Assembly (NCBI GenBank): GCA_002292945.1 | Contig: DBCG01000072.1 | Coordinates: forward strand, 1 to 13,963 | Direction: 5' to 3' | DNA length: 13,963 nt | Source: Proteobacteria bacterium UBA964 | GTDB lineage: Bacteria; Pseudomonadota; Gammaproteobacteria; Steroidobacterales; Steroidobacteraceae | In this document: one piece after another, positions 5,839-11,773 of the stretch | How the letters are laid out: every line of letters begins with the position of its first letter | How positions within the stretch are numbered: the stretch's first letter is position 1 | Made by a program: the position numbers and the translations under genes | Notes under the pieces: model-generated | What the model was told of the DNA's origin: nothing | The model's database searches: none | What the model saw: only the letters and a program-made list of their open reading frames with translations

Positions 5839-7104
5839 GTGACCAGGATCGAATCCCGTCTGCATGTGCCCGAAGTCCCCGCCCGGCCGGGTGAGGAACC
5901 GGATTTCAGTTATGTCAGGATCTCCCCTGCGGGAGCGGTGCCGCGTCCGCCGATCGGCGTCGCGGTGCGCGAGACCGTGCCGCTCGCCGAGGATCTCATC
6001 CGCGTCCTCGACGACGAGGGCGCCGCGATCGGGCCTTGGGACCCGAAGCTGCCGCCTGACACGCTGCGCGCCGGTCTGCGCGAGATGCTGTTGACGCGGG
6101 TCTTCGACGATCGCATGCAGCGTACGCAGCGCCAGGGCCGCATCAGCTTTTATGTGCGCTCTTGGGGTGAGGAGGCGGTCTCGGTCGCCGCGGCGCATGC
6201 GCTGCGAACCGGCGACATGTTGTTCCCGTCCTACCGCAACCAAGGGCTCTTCATCGGTCGCGGTACCCCGGTGCTCGATCTCATGTGCCAGCTGCTCTCC
6301 AACACCCGCGACATGTGCAAGGGTCGGCAGCTGCCCGTGATGTACCACGATGCGACGCGTCGTCTGTTCTCGATCTCCGGCAATCTTGCGACACAGTACC
6401 CGCAGGCGGTCGGCTGGGCGATGGCGGCGGCGATCAAGGGCGAAGATCACATCGCCGCGGCGTGGGTCGGCGAGGGCAGCACGGCGGAAGCCGATTTCCA
6501 TCACGCGATGCTGTTCGCCAAGGTCTATCGCGCGCCGGTGGTGCTCAACGTGGTCAACAACCAGTGGGCGATCTCCACTTTCCAAGGCTATGCCGGCGGC
6601 GAACAGCGTTCGTTCGCGGCACGGGGCCCGGGTCTCGGTCTCGCCGGCCTGCGTGTCGATGGGAACGATTTCCTCGCGGTGTACGCCGCCACGGCTTGGG
6701 CGGCGGAGCGCGCCCGCGCCGGCCATGGCGCGACCCTCATCGAACATGTCACCTACCGTGCGGGCGCCCACTCGACCAGCGACGATCCGTCCCGCTATCG
6801 CCCGAAGGACGAGTTCCCCGCGTGGCCGCTCGGCGATCCGGTCGAGCGATTGAAGAAGCACCTGATCGGCCTCGGCGAATGGGACGACACCCGTCACGCC
6901 GCGCTCCTCGCCGAACTCGAGACCGAGGTCGCGGCCGCCTGGAAGCAGGCGATGTCTTTCGGCACGAACAACGATGGCGCGAGGCTCGACCCGGCGCTCA
7001 TGTTCGACGATGTCTTCAAGGTGCTTCCGCCCCATCTCGAGGCGCAGCGAGCCGAGCTCGAGGCCGAACTGGCCGCTGCGCGTGACGCCGGAGCTGCGAC
7101 ATGA
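5839..7104 (+). CDS. bkdA1: Branched-chain 2-oxoacid dehydrogenase E1 component, alpha subunit
   Basis: E1 is a thiamine-diphosphate enzyme (alpha2beta2) that decarboxylates the oxoacids of Val, Leu and Ile and passes the acyl group to lipoyl-E2. GTG 5839 is preferred because the product then begins VTRIESRLHVPEVPARPGEE, matching the RLHVPE...GRPG start I recall for Pseudomonas BkdA1; the open frame further upstream lies inside the regulator gene. The protein is 421 residues (about 410 in Pseudomonas). The ThDP/Mg motif is GEGSTAEADFH at 211-221 through NN at 240-241 (VVNNQWAIS). The substrate-binding and loop segment is AGAHSTSDDPSRYRP with His311; LPVMYHD and FSISGNLATQ are family landmarks. 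It overlaps the E1-beta start by 4 nt (ATGA), indicating coupled translation. Confidence 0.96.
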   Translation: MTRIESRLHVPEVPARPGEEPDFSYVRISPAGAVPRPPIGVAVRETVPLAEDLIRVLDDEGAAIGPWDPKLPPDTLRAGLREMLLTRVFDDRMQRTQRQGRISFYVRSWGEEAVSVAAAHALRTGDMLFPSYRNQGLFIGRGTPVLDLMCQLLSNTRDMCKGRQLPVMYHDATRRLFSISGNLATQYPQAVGWAMAAAIKGEDHIAAAWVGEGSTAEADFHHAMLFAKVYRAPVVLNVVNNQWAISTFQGYAGGEQRSFAARGPGLGLAGLRVDGNDFLAVYAATAWAAERARAGHGATLIEHVTYRAGAHSTSDDPSRYRPKDEFPAWPLGDPVERLKKHLIGLGEWDDTRHAALLAELETEVAAAWKQAMSFGTNNDGARLDPALMFDDVFKVLPPHLEAQRAELEAELAAARDAGAAT

Positions 7105-8120
7105 CCGCGATGAGCATGGTGCAGGCGCTCAATTCGGCGATGGAGGTCATGCTCGCGCGCGATCCCCGGGTCGTGATCCTGGGCGAAGACGTCGGCTACT
7201 TCGGCGGCGTGTTCCGGGCCACCGAGGGTTTGCAGAGCCGCTATGGCGCGCATCGCGTCATCGATACCCCTATCGCAGAGGGCGGCATCGTCGGTGCCGC
7301 GATCGGCATGGCGGCAAACGGTCTGCGTCCGGTCGCGGAGATCCAGTTCGCCGACTACATCTATCCCGCCTACGACCAGATCGTGAGCGAGCTCGCCCGC
7401 ATGCGTTACCGCAGCGCCGCCGCCTTCACCGCGCCCGTCACCATCCGTACGCCCTGCGGCGGTGGCATCCGTGGCGGCCAGACGCACTCACAGAGCCCGG
7501 AGGGTGTGTTCGCGCATGTCAGCGGTCTGAAGGTCGTCATGCCCTCGAACCCCTACGACGCGAAGGGCATGCTGATCGCTGCGATCGAGGACGACGACCC
7601 GGTCATATTCTTTGAGCCCAAGCGCTTGTACAACGGCCCTTTCGATGGTGATCCGCACAAGGCCGCCGAATCCTGGGCCGGTCATCCCATGGGCGATGTA
7701 CCCGAGGGCCATTACACCGTCCCCATCGGCAAGGCCGCCGTGGTCCGCGCGGGCAACGCCGTCACGGTGGTGACCTACGGCACGATGGTGCATGTCTGCC
7801 TCGCAGCCGTCGCCGATCTCGGGCTCGACGCCGAGGTGGTCGATGTGCGCAGCATGGTCCCGCTCGACATCGACACGCTCGCCGCATCGGTCGCCAAGAC
7901 CGGCCGTTGCCTGATCGCCCACGAGGCGACCCGTTTCGGCGGCTATGGCGCGGAGCTCTCCGCGTCGCTGCAGGAACGCTGCTTCTGGCACCTGCAGGCC
8001 CCCATCCAGCGCGTCGCCGGATGGGACACCCCGTATCCGCATGCCTTCGAGTGGGAGTACTTCCCGGGGCGCCTGCGCGTGCGCCGGGCGCTCGAGGCGC
8101 TGATGCAGGTCTCGGCATGA
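7101..8120 (+). CDS. bkdA2: Branched-chain 2-oxoacid dehydrogenase E1 component, beta subunit
   Basis: The beta subunit completes the E1 active site and binds E2. The 339-residue protein matches BkdA2: NSAMEVMLARDP, ILGEDVGYFGGVFRATEGL (GED at 28-30), DTPIAEGGIVGAAIGMA with the ThDP-activating Glu60, GLRPVAEIQFADY, and GGIRGGQTHSQSPE, whose His129 corresponds to the catalytic His of E1-beta. The transketolase C-terminal domain begins around GKAAVVRAGNAVTVVTYG. GGAG at 7090-7093 precedes ATG 7101. An alternative start at ATG 7110 exists, but the ATGA overlap with E1-alpha favours 7101. Its own stop overlaps the E2 start in the same way. Confidence 0.97.
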   Translation: MTAMSMVQALNSAMEVMLARDPRVVILGEDVGYFGGVFRATEGLQSRYGAHRVIDTPIAEGGIVGAAIGMAANGLRPVAEIQFADYIYPAYDQIVSELARMRYRSAAAFTAPVTIRTPCGGGIRGGQTHSQSPEGVFAHVSGLKVVMPSNPYDAKGMLIAAIEDDDPVIFFEPKRLYNGPFDGDPHKAAESWAGHPMGDVPEGHYTVPIGKAAVVRAGNAVTVVTYGTMVHVCLAAVADLGLDAEVVDVRSMVPLDIDTLAASVAKTGRCLIAHEATRFGGYGAELSASLQERCFWHLQAPIQRVAGWDTPYPHAFEWEYFPGRLRVRRALEALMQVSA

Positions 8121-9361
8121 CGCGTTTCGTGATGCGTGTGCCCGATCTCGGTGAGGGCTCGGTCTCTGCCGAGGTCATCGCGTGGAAGGTCGCAGCGGGC
8201 GATACGGTGCGCGAGGACGCGCCGCTCGTCGAGATGTCCACCGACAAGGCCGTGGTCGAGGTGCCCTCGCCGGTGAGTGGCCTCGTCGTCTCCGTGAGCG
8301 GCAAGCCGGGCGACACGCTCGCCGTGGGCAGCGAATTGGCCGTGTTCGAGGTCGAGGGCGCACTCGAGGGGGCGGGCGTGCCGAGCGCAGCCCCGTCTGC
8401 GCGGCCTGCGTCAACTGCACCGGCTGCGCGGCCTGCATCGCCTGCACCGCCTGCGCCGCCTGCGCCGCCCGTCGCCGTGGCGGCCCCGGCACCCGCCACC
8501 CAAGACTCGTTGCTTCCGGCGCGCGTGATGGCCTCGCCTGCGACCCGCCGCCGCGCCGCTGAGATAGGGCTCGATCTGGCGCGTGTGCAAGGCACCGGAC
8601 CCGGCGGACGCATCGTCGAGGCCGACCTCGAGCGTGCGCAGCGCGGTACGCCCGGCATCACCGAGATCCCCGTCATCGGTGTGCGCCGGGTCATCGCCCA
8701 GCGCATGGCCGAGGCCAAGCGCAACGCGCCGCATTTCGCGTATGTCGAAGAGGTCGATGTCACCGACCTCGAAGCGCTGCGTGTCCGACTGAACGCCGCA
8801 CGCAAAGCAGCGGGTGGCGAGTCCCTGACCTATCTGCCGTTCATCGCCCGTGCGCTCTCCGACGCGCTCGCCGGATTCCCGCAGTGCAATGCGCAGTACG
8901 ACGCCGCACGCAATGTGCTGCTGCGTCATGCCGCCGTGCACTTGGGCATCGCCACCCAGACCCCGGATGGCCTCAAAGTGCCGGTGGTGCGAGATGTCGC
9001 GCGCCGCGGCCTCGACGACCTGGCCACCGAGATCCGCCGCGTCACCGAGGCCGCCCGCAGCGGTAGGGCGCGGCGCGAGGAGCTCGGCGGCTCGACCATC
9101 ACTCTCACCAGCCTCGGCAAGCTGGGCGGCATCGTTTCGACGCCCATCCTGAACGCCCCCGAGGTCGCCATCATCGGCATCAACAAAGCGGTCGAGCGCG
9201 TGGTGGTGCATCACGGTGAGATCGCGATCCGTCGTATCATGAATCTGTCGTCGTCGTTCGATCATCGTTTCGTCGACGGCTACGATGCCGCAGCTTTGGT
9301 GCAGGCGCTGAAGGCGCGCCTCGAGACGCCGCAAGACATCTTTGGAGACCTGACGACATGA
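8117..9361 (+). CDS. bkdB: Branched-chain 2-oxoacid dehydrogenase E2 component (dihydrolipoyl acyltransferase)
   Basis: E2 forms the core of the complex and transfers the acyl group from its lipoyl arm to CoA. The 414-residue protein has one lipoyl domain (about 4-80) with the modified lysine K44 in EMSTDKAVVEVP, a Pro/Ala linker (about 92-130), a peripheral-subunit binding domain for E1/E3 (about 134-172: ASPATRRRAAEIGLDLARVQGTGPGGRI), and the acyltransferase domain (about 186-414). The latter has the catalytic HxxxDG as HRFVDG with His383 and Asp387. ATG 8117 overlaps the E1-beta stop (ATGA), with AGG at 8107-8109 as ribosome site. The intact E3-binding domain shows that an E3 is recruited although no E3 gene follows. 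The gene overlaps the aminotransferase start by 4 nt. Confidence 0.96.
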   Translation: MTRFVMRVPDLGEGSVSAEVIAWKVAAGDTVREDAPLVEMSTDKAVVEVPSPVSGLVVSVSGKPGDTLAVGSELAVFEVEGALEGAGVPSAAPSARPASTAPAARPASPAPPAPPAPPVAVAAPAPATQDSLLPARVMASPATRRRAAEIGLDLARVQGTGPGGRIVEADLERAQRGTPGITEIPVIGVRRVIAQRMAEAKRNAPHFAYVEEVDVTDLEALRVRLNAARKAAGGESLTYLPFIARALSDALAGFPQCNAQYDAARNVLLRHAAVHLGIATQTPDGLKVPVVRDVARRGLDDLATEIRRVTEAARSGRARREELGGSTITLTSLGKLGGIVSTPILNAPEVAIIGINKAVERVVVHHGEIAIRRIMNLSSSFDHRFVDGYDAAALVQALKARLETPQDIFGDLTT

Positions 9362-10416
9362 CGACCCCAGACACCGCGTCCACCGCTGCCGCCACGGCCG
9401 CCGCCGCCACCATCCAGCGTGCGAAGTCCTCGCCGTTCGGCAGCGTGCTCGCCGATACCATGAGCCTTGCCTGGTACCGCGATGGCGCTTGGACGCCCGC
9501 AGGGTTGGTGCCCACGGGTCCGCTGCCCATCCACCCGGCCGCTCACGCGCTGCACTACGGCAGCGAGTGCTTCGAGGGCTTCAAGGCCTACCGTCATGCA
9601 GACGGTTCAGTGCAGATCTTCCGGCTCGACCGCCATGTCGCGCGTCTGCAGCAGAGCGCCCGCGCGCTGATGCTCCCCGAGCCCGATGCGGCGCAGGTGT
9701 CCTCGATGGTCATCTCGCTCGTCGATCGCGTGCGCGATATCGTCCCCGAGGCGCCGGGGTCGCTGTACCTGCGGCCGCTGCTCTTCGGCACCATGCCCAA
9801 CATCGGTGCTGCGGCACAGCCCTCGAACGAGGCCTGCCTCGTGGTGCTCGCGAGCCCTGTGTGGGATTACTTCGCGGGCGGCATGAAGCCCCTCAAAATA
9901 TTGGTCGAAGAGCAGGCGCAGCGTTGCGCGCCGCACCTCGGGCGTGTCAAGACCGGCGGCAACTACGCTGCAGCGATGGGCCCGACCCTCGCCGCGCGCC
10001 GCGAGCACGGCGTCGACCAGGTGCTCTTCTGCCCAGGCGGCGAGGTGCAGGAGACGGGCGCCGCGAACTTCATCCTGCTGCGCCCCGGTCGGCTGCTCAC
10101 CCGCGGCCTCGACAGCACTTTCCTGCACGGCGTGACCCGCGATTCGCTGCTCGCCATCGCCCGCGATCTCGGTTATGCGGTCGAGGAGCGCGTGTTCACC
10201 GTGGAGGAGATGCTGGAGTGGGTGCGCGACGGCGAGGCGGCGCTCTCGGGCACCGCCGCAGTGCTGGCGGGCGTCGGCACGCTCGTACGCGGCGGCAAGG
10301 CCATCCCGGTGGGCAACGGCGAGATCGGCCCCGAGACCCGCCGTCTGCGCGAGGCCTTGGTCGCCATACAGCAGGGCAGGGCGCCCGATCCGCACGCGTG
10401 GCTGACCCGGGTTTGA
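9358..10416 (+). CDS. ilvE: Branched-chain amino acid aminotransferase (PLP fold type IV)
   Basis: It moves the amino group of Leu, Ile or Val to 2-oxoglutarate, reversibly, in the cytoplasm, and so makes the substrates of the dehydrogenase encoded just upstream. The 352-residue length and motifs fit the longer BCAT group (mitochondrial-like, often called type II): ALHYGSECFEGFKAYRH at 64-80, SLYLRPLLFGT, and RVKTGGNYAAAM with the PLP-binding Lys198, then GGEVQETGAANFIL with Glu232, and FLHGVTRDS, where the cofactor phosphate is held. Residues 1-20 are an Ala/Thr-rich extension of unclear role. ATG 9358 overlaps the E2 stop (ATGA), so it is the fourth gene of a tightly coupled unit. No terminator with a T-run follows; a tRNA gene starts 108 nt later. 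Confidence 0.96.
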   Translation: MTTPDTASTAAATAAAATIQRAKSSPFGSVLADTMSLAWYRDGAWTPAGLVPTGPLPIHPAAHALHYGSECFEGFKAYRHADGSVQIFRLDRHVARLQQSARALMLPEPDAAQVSSMVISLVDRVRDIVPEAPGSLYLRPLLFGTMPNIGAAAQPSNEACLVVLASPVWDYFAGGMKPLKILVEEQAQRCAPHLGRVKTGGNYAAAMGPTLAARREHGVDQVLFCPGGEVQETGAANFILLRPGRLLTRGLDSTFLHGVTRDSLLAIARDLGYAVEERVFTVEEMLEWVRDGEAALSGTAAVLAGVGTLVRGGKAIPVGNGEIGPETRRLREALVAIQQGRAPDPHAWLTRV

Positions 10417-10432
10417 TCTGCCCGTCGGGTGC

Positions 10433-10451
10433 GGCACGGGGGCGCCGTGCC
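10433..10451 (+). other. GC hairpin after ilvE
   Basis: GGCACGG (10433-10439) pairs with CCGTGCC (10445-10451) around GGGCG, followed by C residues instead of T. It may protect or slow the end of the operon transcript, but it lacks the T-run of an intrinsic terminator. Confidence 0.3.
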
Positions 10452-10461
10452 CCCCCGAAAC

Positions 10462-10490
10462 TTGACAGCCCTGCGCCCCGCGAACACACT
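10462..10490 (+). promoter_or_regulatory. Candidate promoter of the tRNA gene
   Basis: A perfect -35 box TTGACA (10462-10467) is followed at 17 bp by CACACT (10485-10490), a weak -10. The following stretch is very GC-rich, as is common in the discriminator region of stably regulated tRNA promoters. Transcription would start near 10497, about 28 nt before the mature tRNA 5' end. Confidence 0.5.
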
Positions 10491-10524
10491 CCCGGCCCGC
10501 TGTCCGGGCCGTAAAAGACCGCTT

Positions 10525-10601
10525 GGAAAGGTAGCTCAGCTGGTTAGAGCACGGCACTCATAATGCCGGGGTCGAGGGTTCGAGTCCCTCCCTTTCCACC
10601 A
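10525..10601 (+). tRNA. tRNA with CAU anticodon, most likely elongator tRNA-Met
   Basis: A full 77-nt cloverleaf can be folded: acceptor GGAAAGG with CCTTTCC, D stem GCTC/GAGC, anticodon stem CGGCA/TGCCG with loop CTCATAA (anticodon CAT), variable GGGTC, T stem GAGGG/CCCTC with loop TTCGAGT, discriminator A and an encoded CCA end. It is not the initiator tRNA: the first pair G-C is intact and the anticodon stem lacks the three G-C pairs next to the loop. The D-arm AGCTGGTTAGAGCAC and the variable region resemble E. coli elongator Met more than tRNA-Ile2, which also carries CAU before lysidine modification; the latter cannot be fully excluded. Confidence 0.95.
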
Positions 10602-10614
10602 CCTCCTGCGGAGG
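10602..10614 (+). other. Small hairpin covering the ribosome site downstream of the tRNA
   Basis: CCTCC (10602-10606) begins immediately after the tRNA CCA end and pairs with GGAGG (10610-10614) around a 3-nt loop. GGAGG is the ribosome site of the membrane-protein gene starting at 10620, so folding would hide it. Confidence 0.4.
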
Positions 10615-10619
10615 CCTCC

Positions 10620-11036
10620 ATGTCCGTGCCGCCCAAGTGGCTCACCCCCGTCGCTATCCTCGCGCTGCTCTGGAATCTCCTGGGCGCGTCGGCCTACCTG
10701 ATGGACGTCACGATCTCGCCCGAGGCGGTGGCGAAGATGGGTATCGCCGAGCAGGCGATGTACGCGTCACGTCCCGTGTGGTTCGTGGCGGCATACGCTT
10801 GCGCCGTATGGTTCGGCGTCGCTGGTTCGCTAGCGCTGCTGCTGCGCAAGCGATGGGCGAAGCCGCTGTTCGTGCTGTCCCTGCTCGGGCTGATCGCGCA
10901 GGACATCGCCTTGTTCTCTCGTCCTGAGGTCCGCGGTGATCTCGTCGTGATCTTTTTGCAGGGACTCGTGTTCGCGATCGCCCTGTCGCTCCTGTTGCTC
11001 TCACGCAAGGCGGAGCGCGAGGGCTGGCTCGGTTGA
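10620..11036 (+). CDS. Small four-helix integral membrane protein of unknown function
   Basis: The 138-residue protein has four predicted membrane helices at about 9-29, 53-75, 80-99 and 108-128. Between helices 1 and 2 is an amphipathic, Met-containing loop (SPEAVAKMGIAEQAMYASRPVW). The last two helices are joined by RPEVRG, and the C-terminus is charged and cytoplasmic-looking (SRKAEREGWLG). Similar small proteins, sometimes loosely labelled sugar transporter, occur in other Proteobacteria; I recall the pattern PAKWLT...LLWNLLG but no proven function. ATG 10620 is chosen because GGAGG ends 5 nt before it; the longer frame begins inside the tRNA. It lies 18 nt after the tRNA, so it is probably on the same primary transcript. 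Confidence 0.8.
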   Translation: MSVPPKWLTPVAILALLWNLLGASAYLMDVTISPEAVAKMGIAEQAMYASRPVWFVAAYACAVWFGVAGSLALLLRKRWAKPLFVLSLLGLIAQDIALFSRPEVRGDLVVIFLQGLVFAIALSLLLLSRKAEREGWLG

Positions 11037-11038
11037 AG

Positions 11039-11088
11039 TGACGAGGCATCGCGGCGCAGGATCCAGCCAGCGCCGCGATCGCTCGTCA
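11039..11088. other. Long stem-loop between convergent genes
   Basis: ATCGCGGCGC (11048-11057) pairs perfectly with GCGCCGCGAT (11070-11079). Outside a 2-by-2 internal mismatch, TGACGAG (11039-11045) pairs with CTCGTCA (11082-11088). It starts 3 nt after the stop of the membrane-protein gene and lies between two genes transcribed toward each other. There is no T-run on either strand, so it may block transcript decay or collision rather than act as a classic terminator. Confidence 0.5.
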
Positions 11089-11089
11089 T

Positions 11090-11110
11090 GCCCCGCGTCT
11101 GGCGTGGGGC
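11090..11110. other. Second stem-loop between convergent genes
   Basis: GCCCCGCG (11090-11097) pairs with CGTGGGGC (11103-11110), eight pairs including one wobble, with a 5-nt loop. It lies one base beyond the previous hairpin and 8 bases from the stop of the opposing gene, so the two hairpins fill nearly the whole convergent gap. No T-run accompanies it. Confidence 0.4.
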
Positions 11111-11117
11111 CGCGCCC

Positions 11118-11609
11118 TCAACGCCGCTCGAACACCATCTTCTCGCGAGCCACGCGGCCGCCGTCGCCGTAGTAGCGGGCGGTCACGATCATGGTGCGCT
11201 GGTCCTCGGACAACGAACGACGGAAGGTCGCGACCTTCTCGCCGCCGGCCTTGATCACCGAGGTCACAGCGTCACCGTCGCCCGTGTCGATGGCGATGGT
11301 GTCGCCCATCGGCAGGCCGTGGATCGGGTAGTCGCGGCCATCGAGTCGTGCCTTGAATCGTACCTCGGACTCCAGCGACAGTTCATCGCCGCTCAGCACC
11401 AGGGTCCGCTCAAGCCCCCGCGCTGCGATGCCGGTGGAGGCGAGCACCAAGCCGGTGGGCAACGTCGCCGGTCCAGCGACGGCCGTACGCGCCGTGAGCT
11501 CCGACCTGTCGGGGTTGAGGGTCCAGCCGGTCGGTTCCTGGGCCTGGGTCCCGGCTGCGGCGAAAACAAGCAGGGCGGAAAGCCCGATGCGATGTAGGTA
11601 TGCCTTCAT
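11118..11609 (-). CDS. Exported protein of unknown function
   Basis: The 163-residue product starts with a signal peptide (MKAYLHRIGLSALLVFAAAG) likely cut after TQA at residue 23. The mature part begins WTLNPDRSELTAR and is mostly short alternating strands with charged turns: LVLSGDELSLESEVRFKARLDGRDYPI, TIAIDTGDGDAVTSVIKAGGEKVATFRRSLS, ending MIVTARYYGDGGRVAREKMVFERR. This order (ligand-pocket-like strands, DGRDYP.., a GG.K.....R..S segment) recalls small lipocalin-like or beta-sandwich secreted proteins, but I do not recognise a named family. It is probably periplasmic. The start is well supported: GGGG at 11617-11620 lies 7 nt upstream, and a promoter-like pair lies beyond. It has no Cys in the mature part. 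Confidence 0.8.
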   Translation of the reverse strand: MKAYLHRIGLSALLVFAAAGTQAQEPTGWTLNPDRSELTARTAVAGPATLPTGLVLASTGIAARGLERTLVLSGDELSLESEVRFKARLDGRDYPIHGLPMGDTIAIDTGDGDAVTSVIKAGGEKVATFRRSLSEDQRTMIVTARYYGDGGRVAREKMVFERR

Positions 11610-11651
11610 GTCGATTCCCCTTGCGGTCTCTATGGATGAGGGTTTCGACCG

Positions 11652-11679
11652 AAATTACTCCGGGCGGGGCCGTTGTCAA
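11652..11679 (-). promoter_or_regulatory. Candidate promoter of the exported-protein gene
   Basis: On the minus strand a perfect TTGACA (11679 down to 11674) and TAATTT (11657 down to 11652) are separated by 16 bp. Transcription would begin near 11645, giving a leader of about 35 nt that carries the ribosome site. The surroundings are A/T-rich relative to the rest of the window. Confidence 0.5.
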
Positions 11680-11701
11680 CAGTTTGTAACAATTCTGTGA
11701 T
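11673..11701 (+). promoter_or_regulatory. Three 11-bp-phased repeats resembling a Pho box
   Basis: TTGTCAA (11673-11679), TTGTAAC (11684-11690) and CTGTGAT (11695-11701) start exactly 11 bp apart with 4-nt spacers. The PhoB binding site is made of CTGTCAT units with the same phasing; the three copies match it at 5, 4 and 6 of 7 positions. The array overlaps the -35 box of the minus-strand promoter, but its repeats read in the plus direction, opposite to the usual arrangement. The identity is therefore tentative. Confidence 0.3.
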
Positions 11702-11773
11702 AGCCGAGGCGCAGGGCTAGGGGGGCGGGGCTCGGCACCGTGCGAAGGAGCAGGTGTCGCTCGGTCCACCACC

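Noticed and set aside
8390..8480. Alternate-frame stretch with many Cys spaced as CxxC, looking like an iron-sulfur protein.
   Set aside because: It is the shifted reading of the repetitive GCC/TGC-rich DNA coding for the Pro/Ala linker of E2; the lipoyl and catalytic domains continue in the main frame on both sides.
10563..10619. Extension of the membrane-protein frame to a start inside the tRNA.
   Set aside because: The extra residues are translated tRNA sequence; ATG 10620 with GGAGG 5 nt upstream is a far better start.
10525..10620. tRNA 3' end as an attachment site for a mobile element.
   Set aside because: No integrase gene, no duplicated tRNA 3' segment and no change in composition are seen downstream within the window.
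11088..11597. A 169-codon plus-strand frame opposite the exported-protein gene.
   Set aside because: The minus-strand frame has a signal peptide, ribosome site and promoter; the plus frame has none of these and a composition typical of an antisense shadow.
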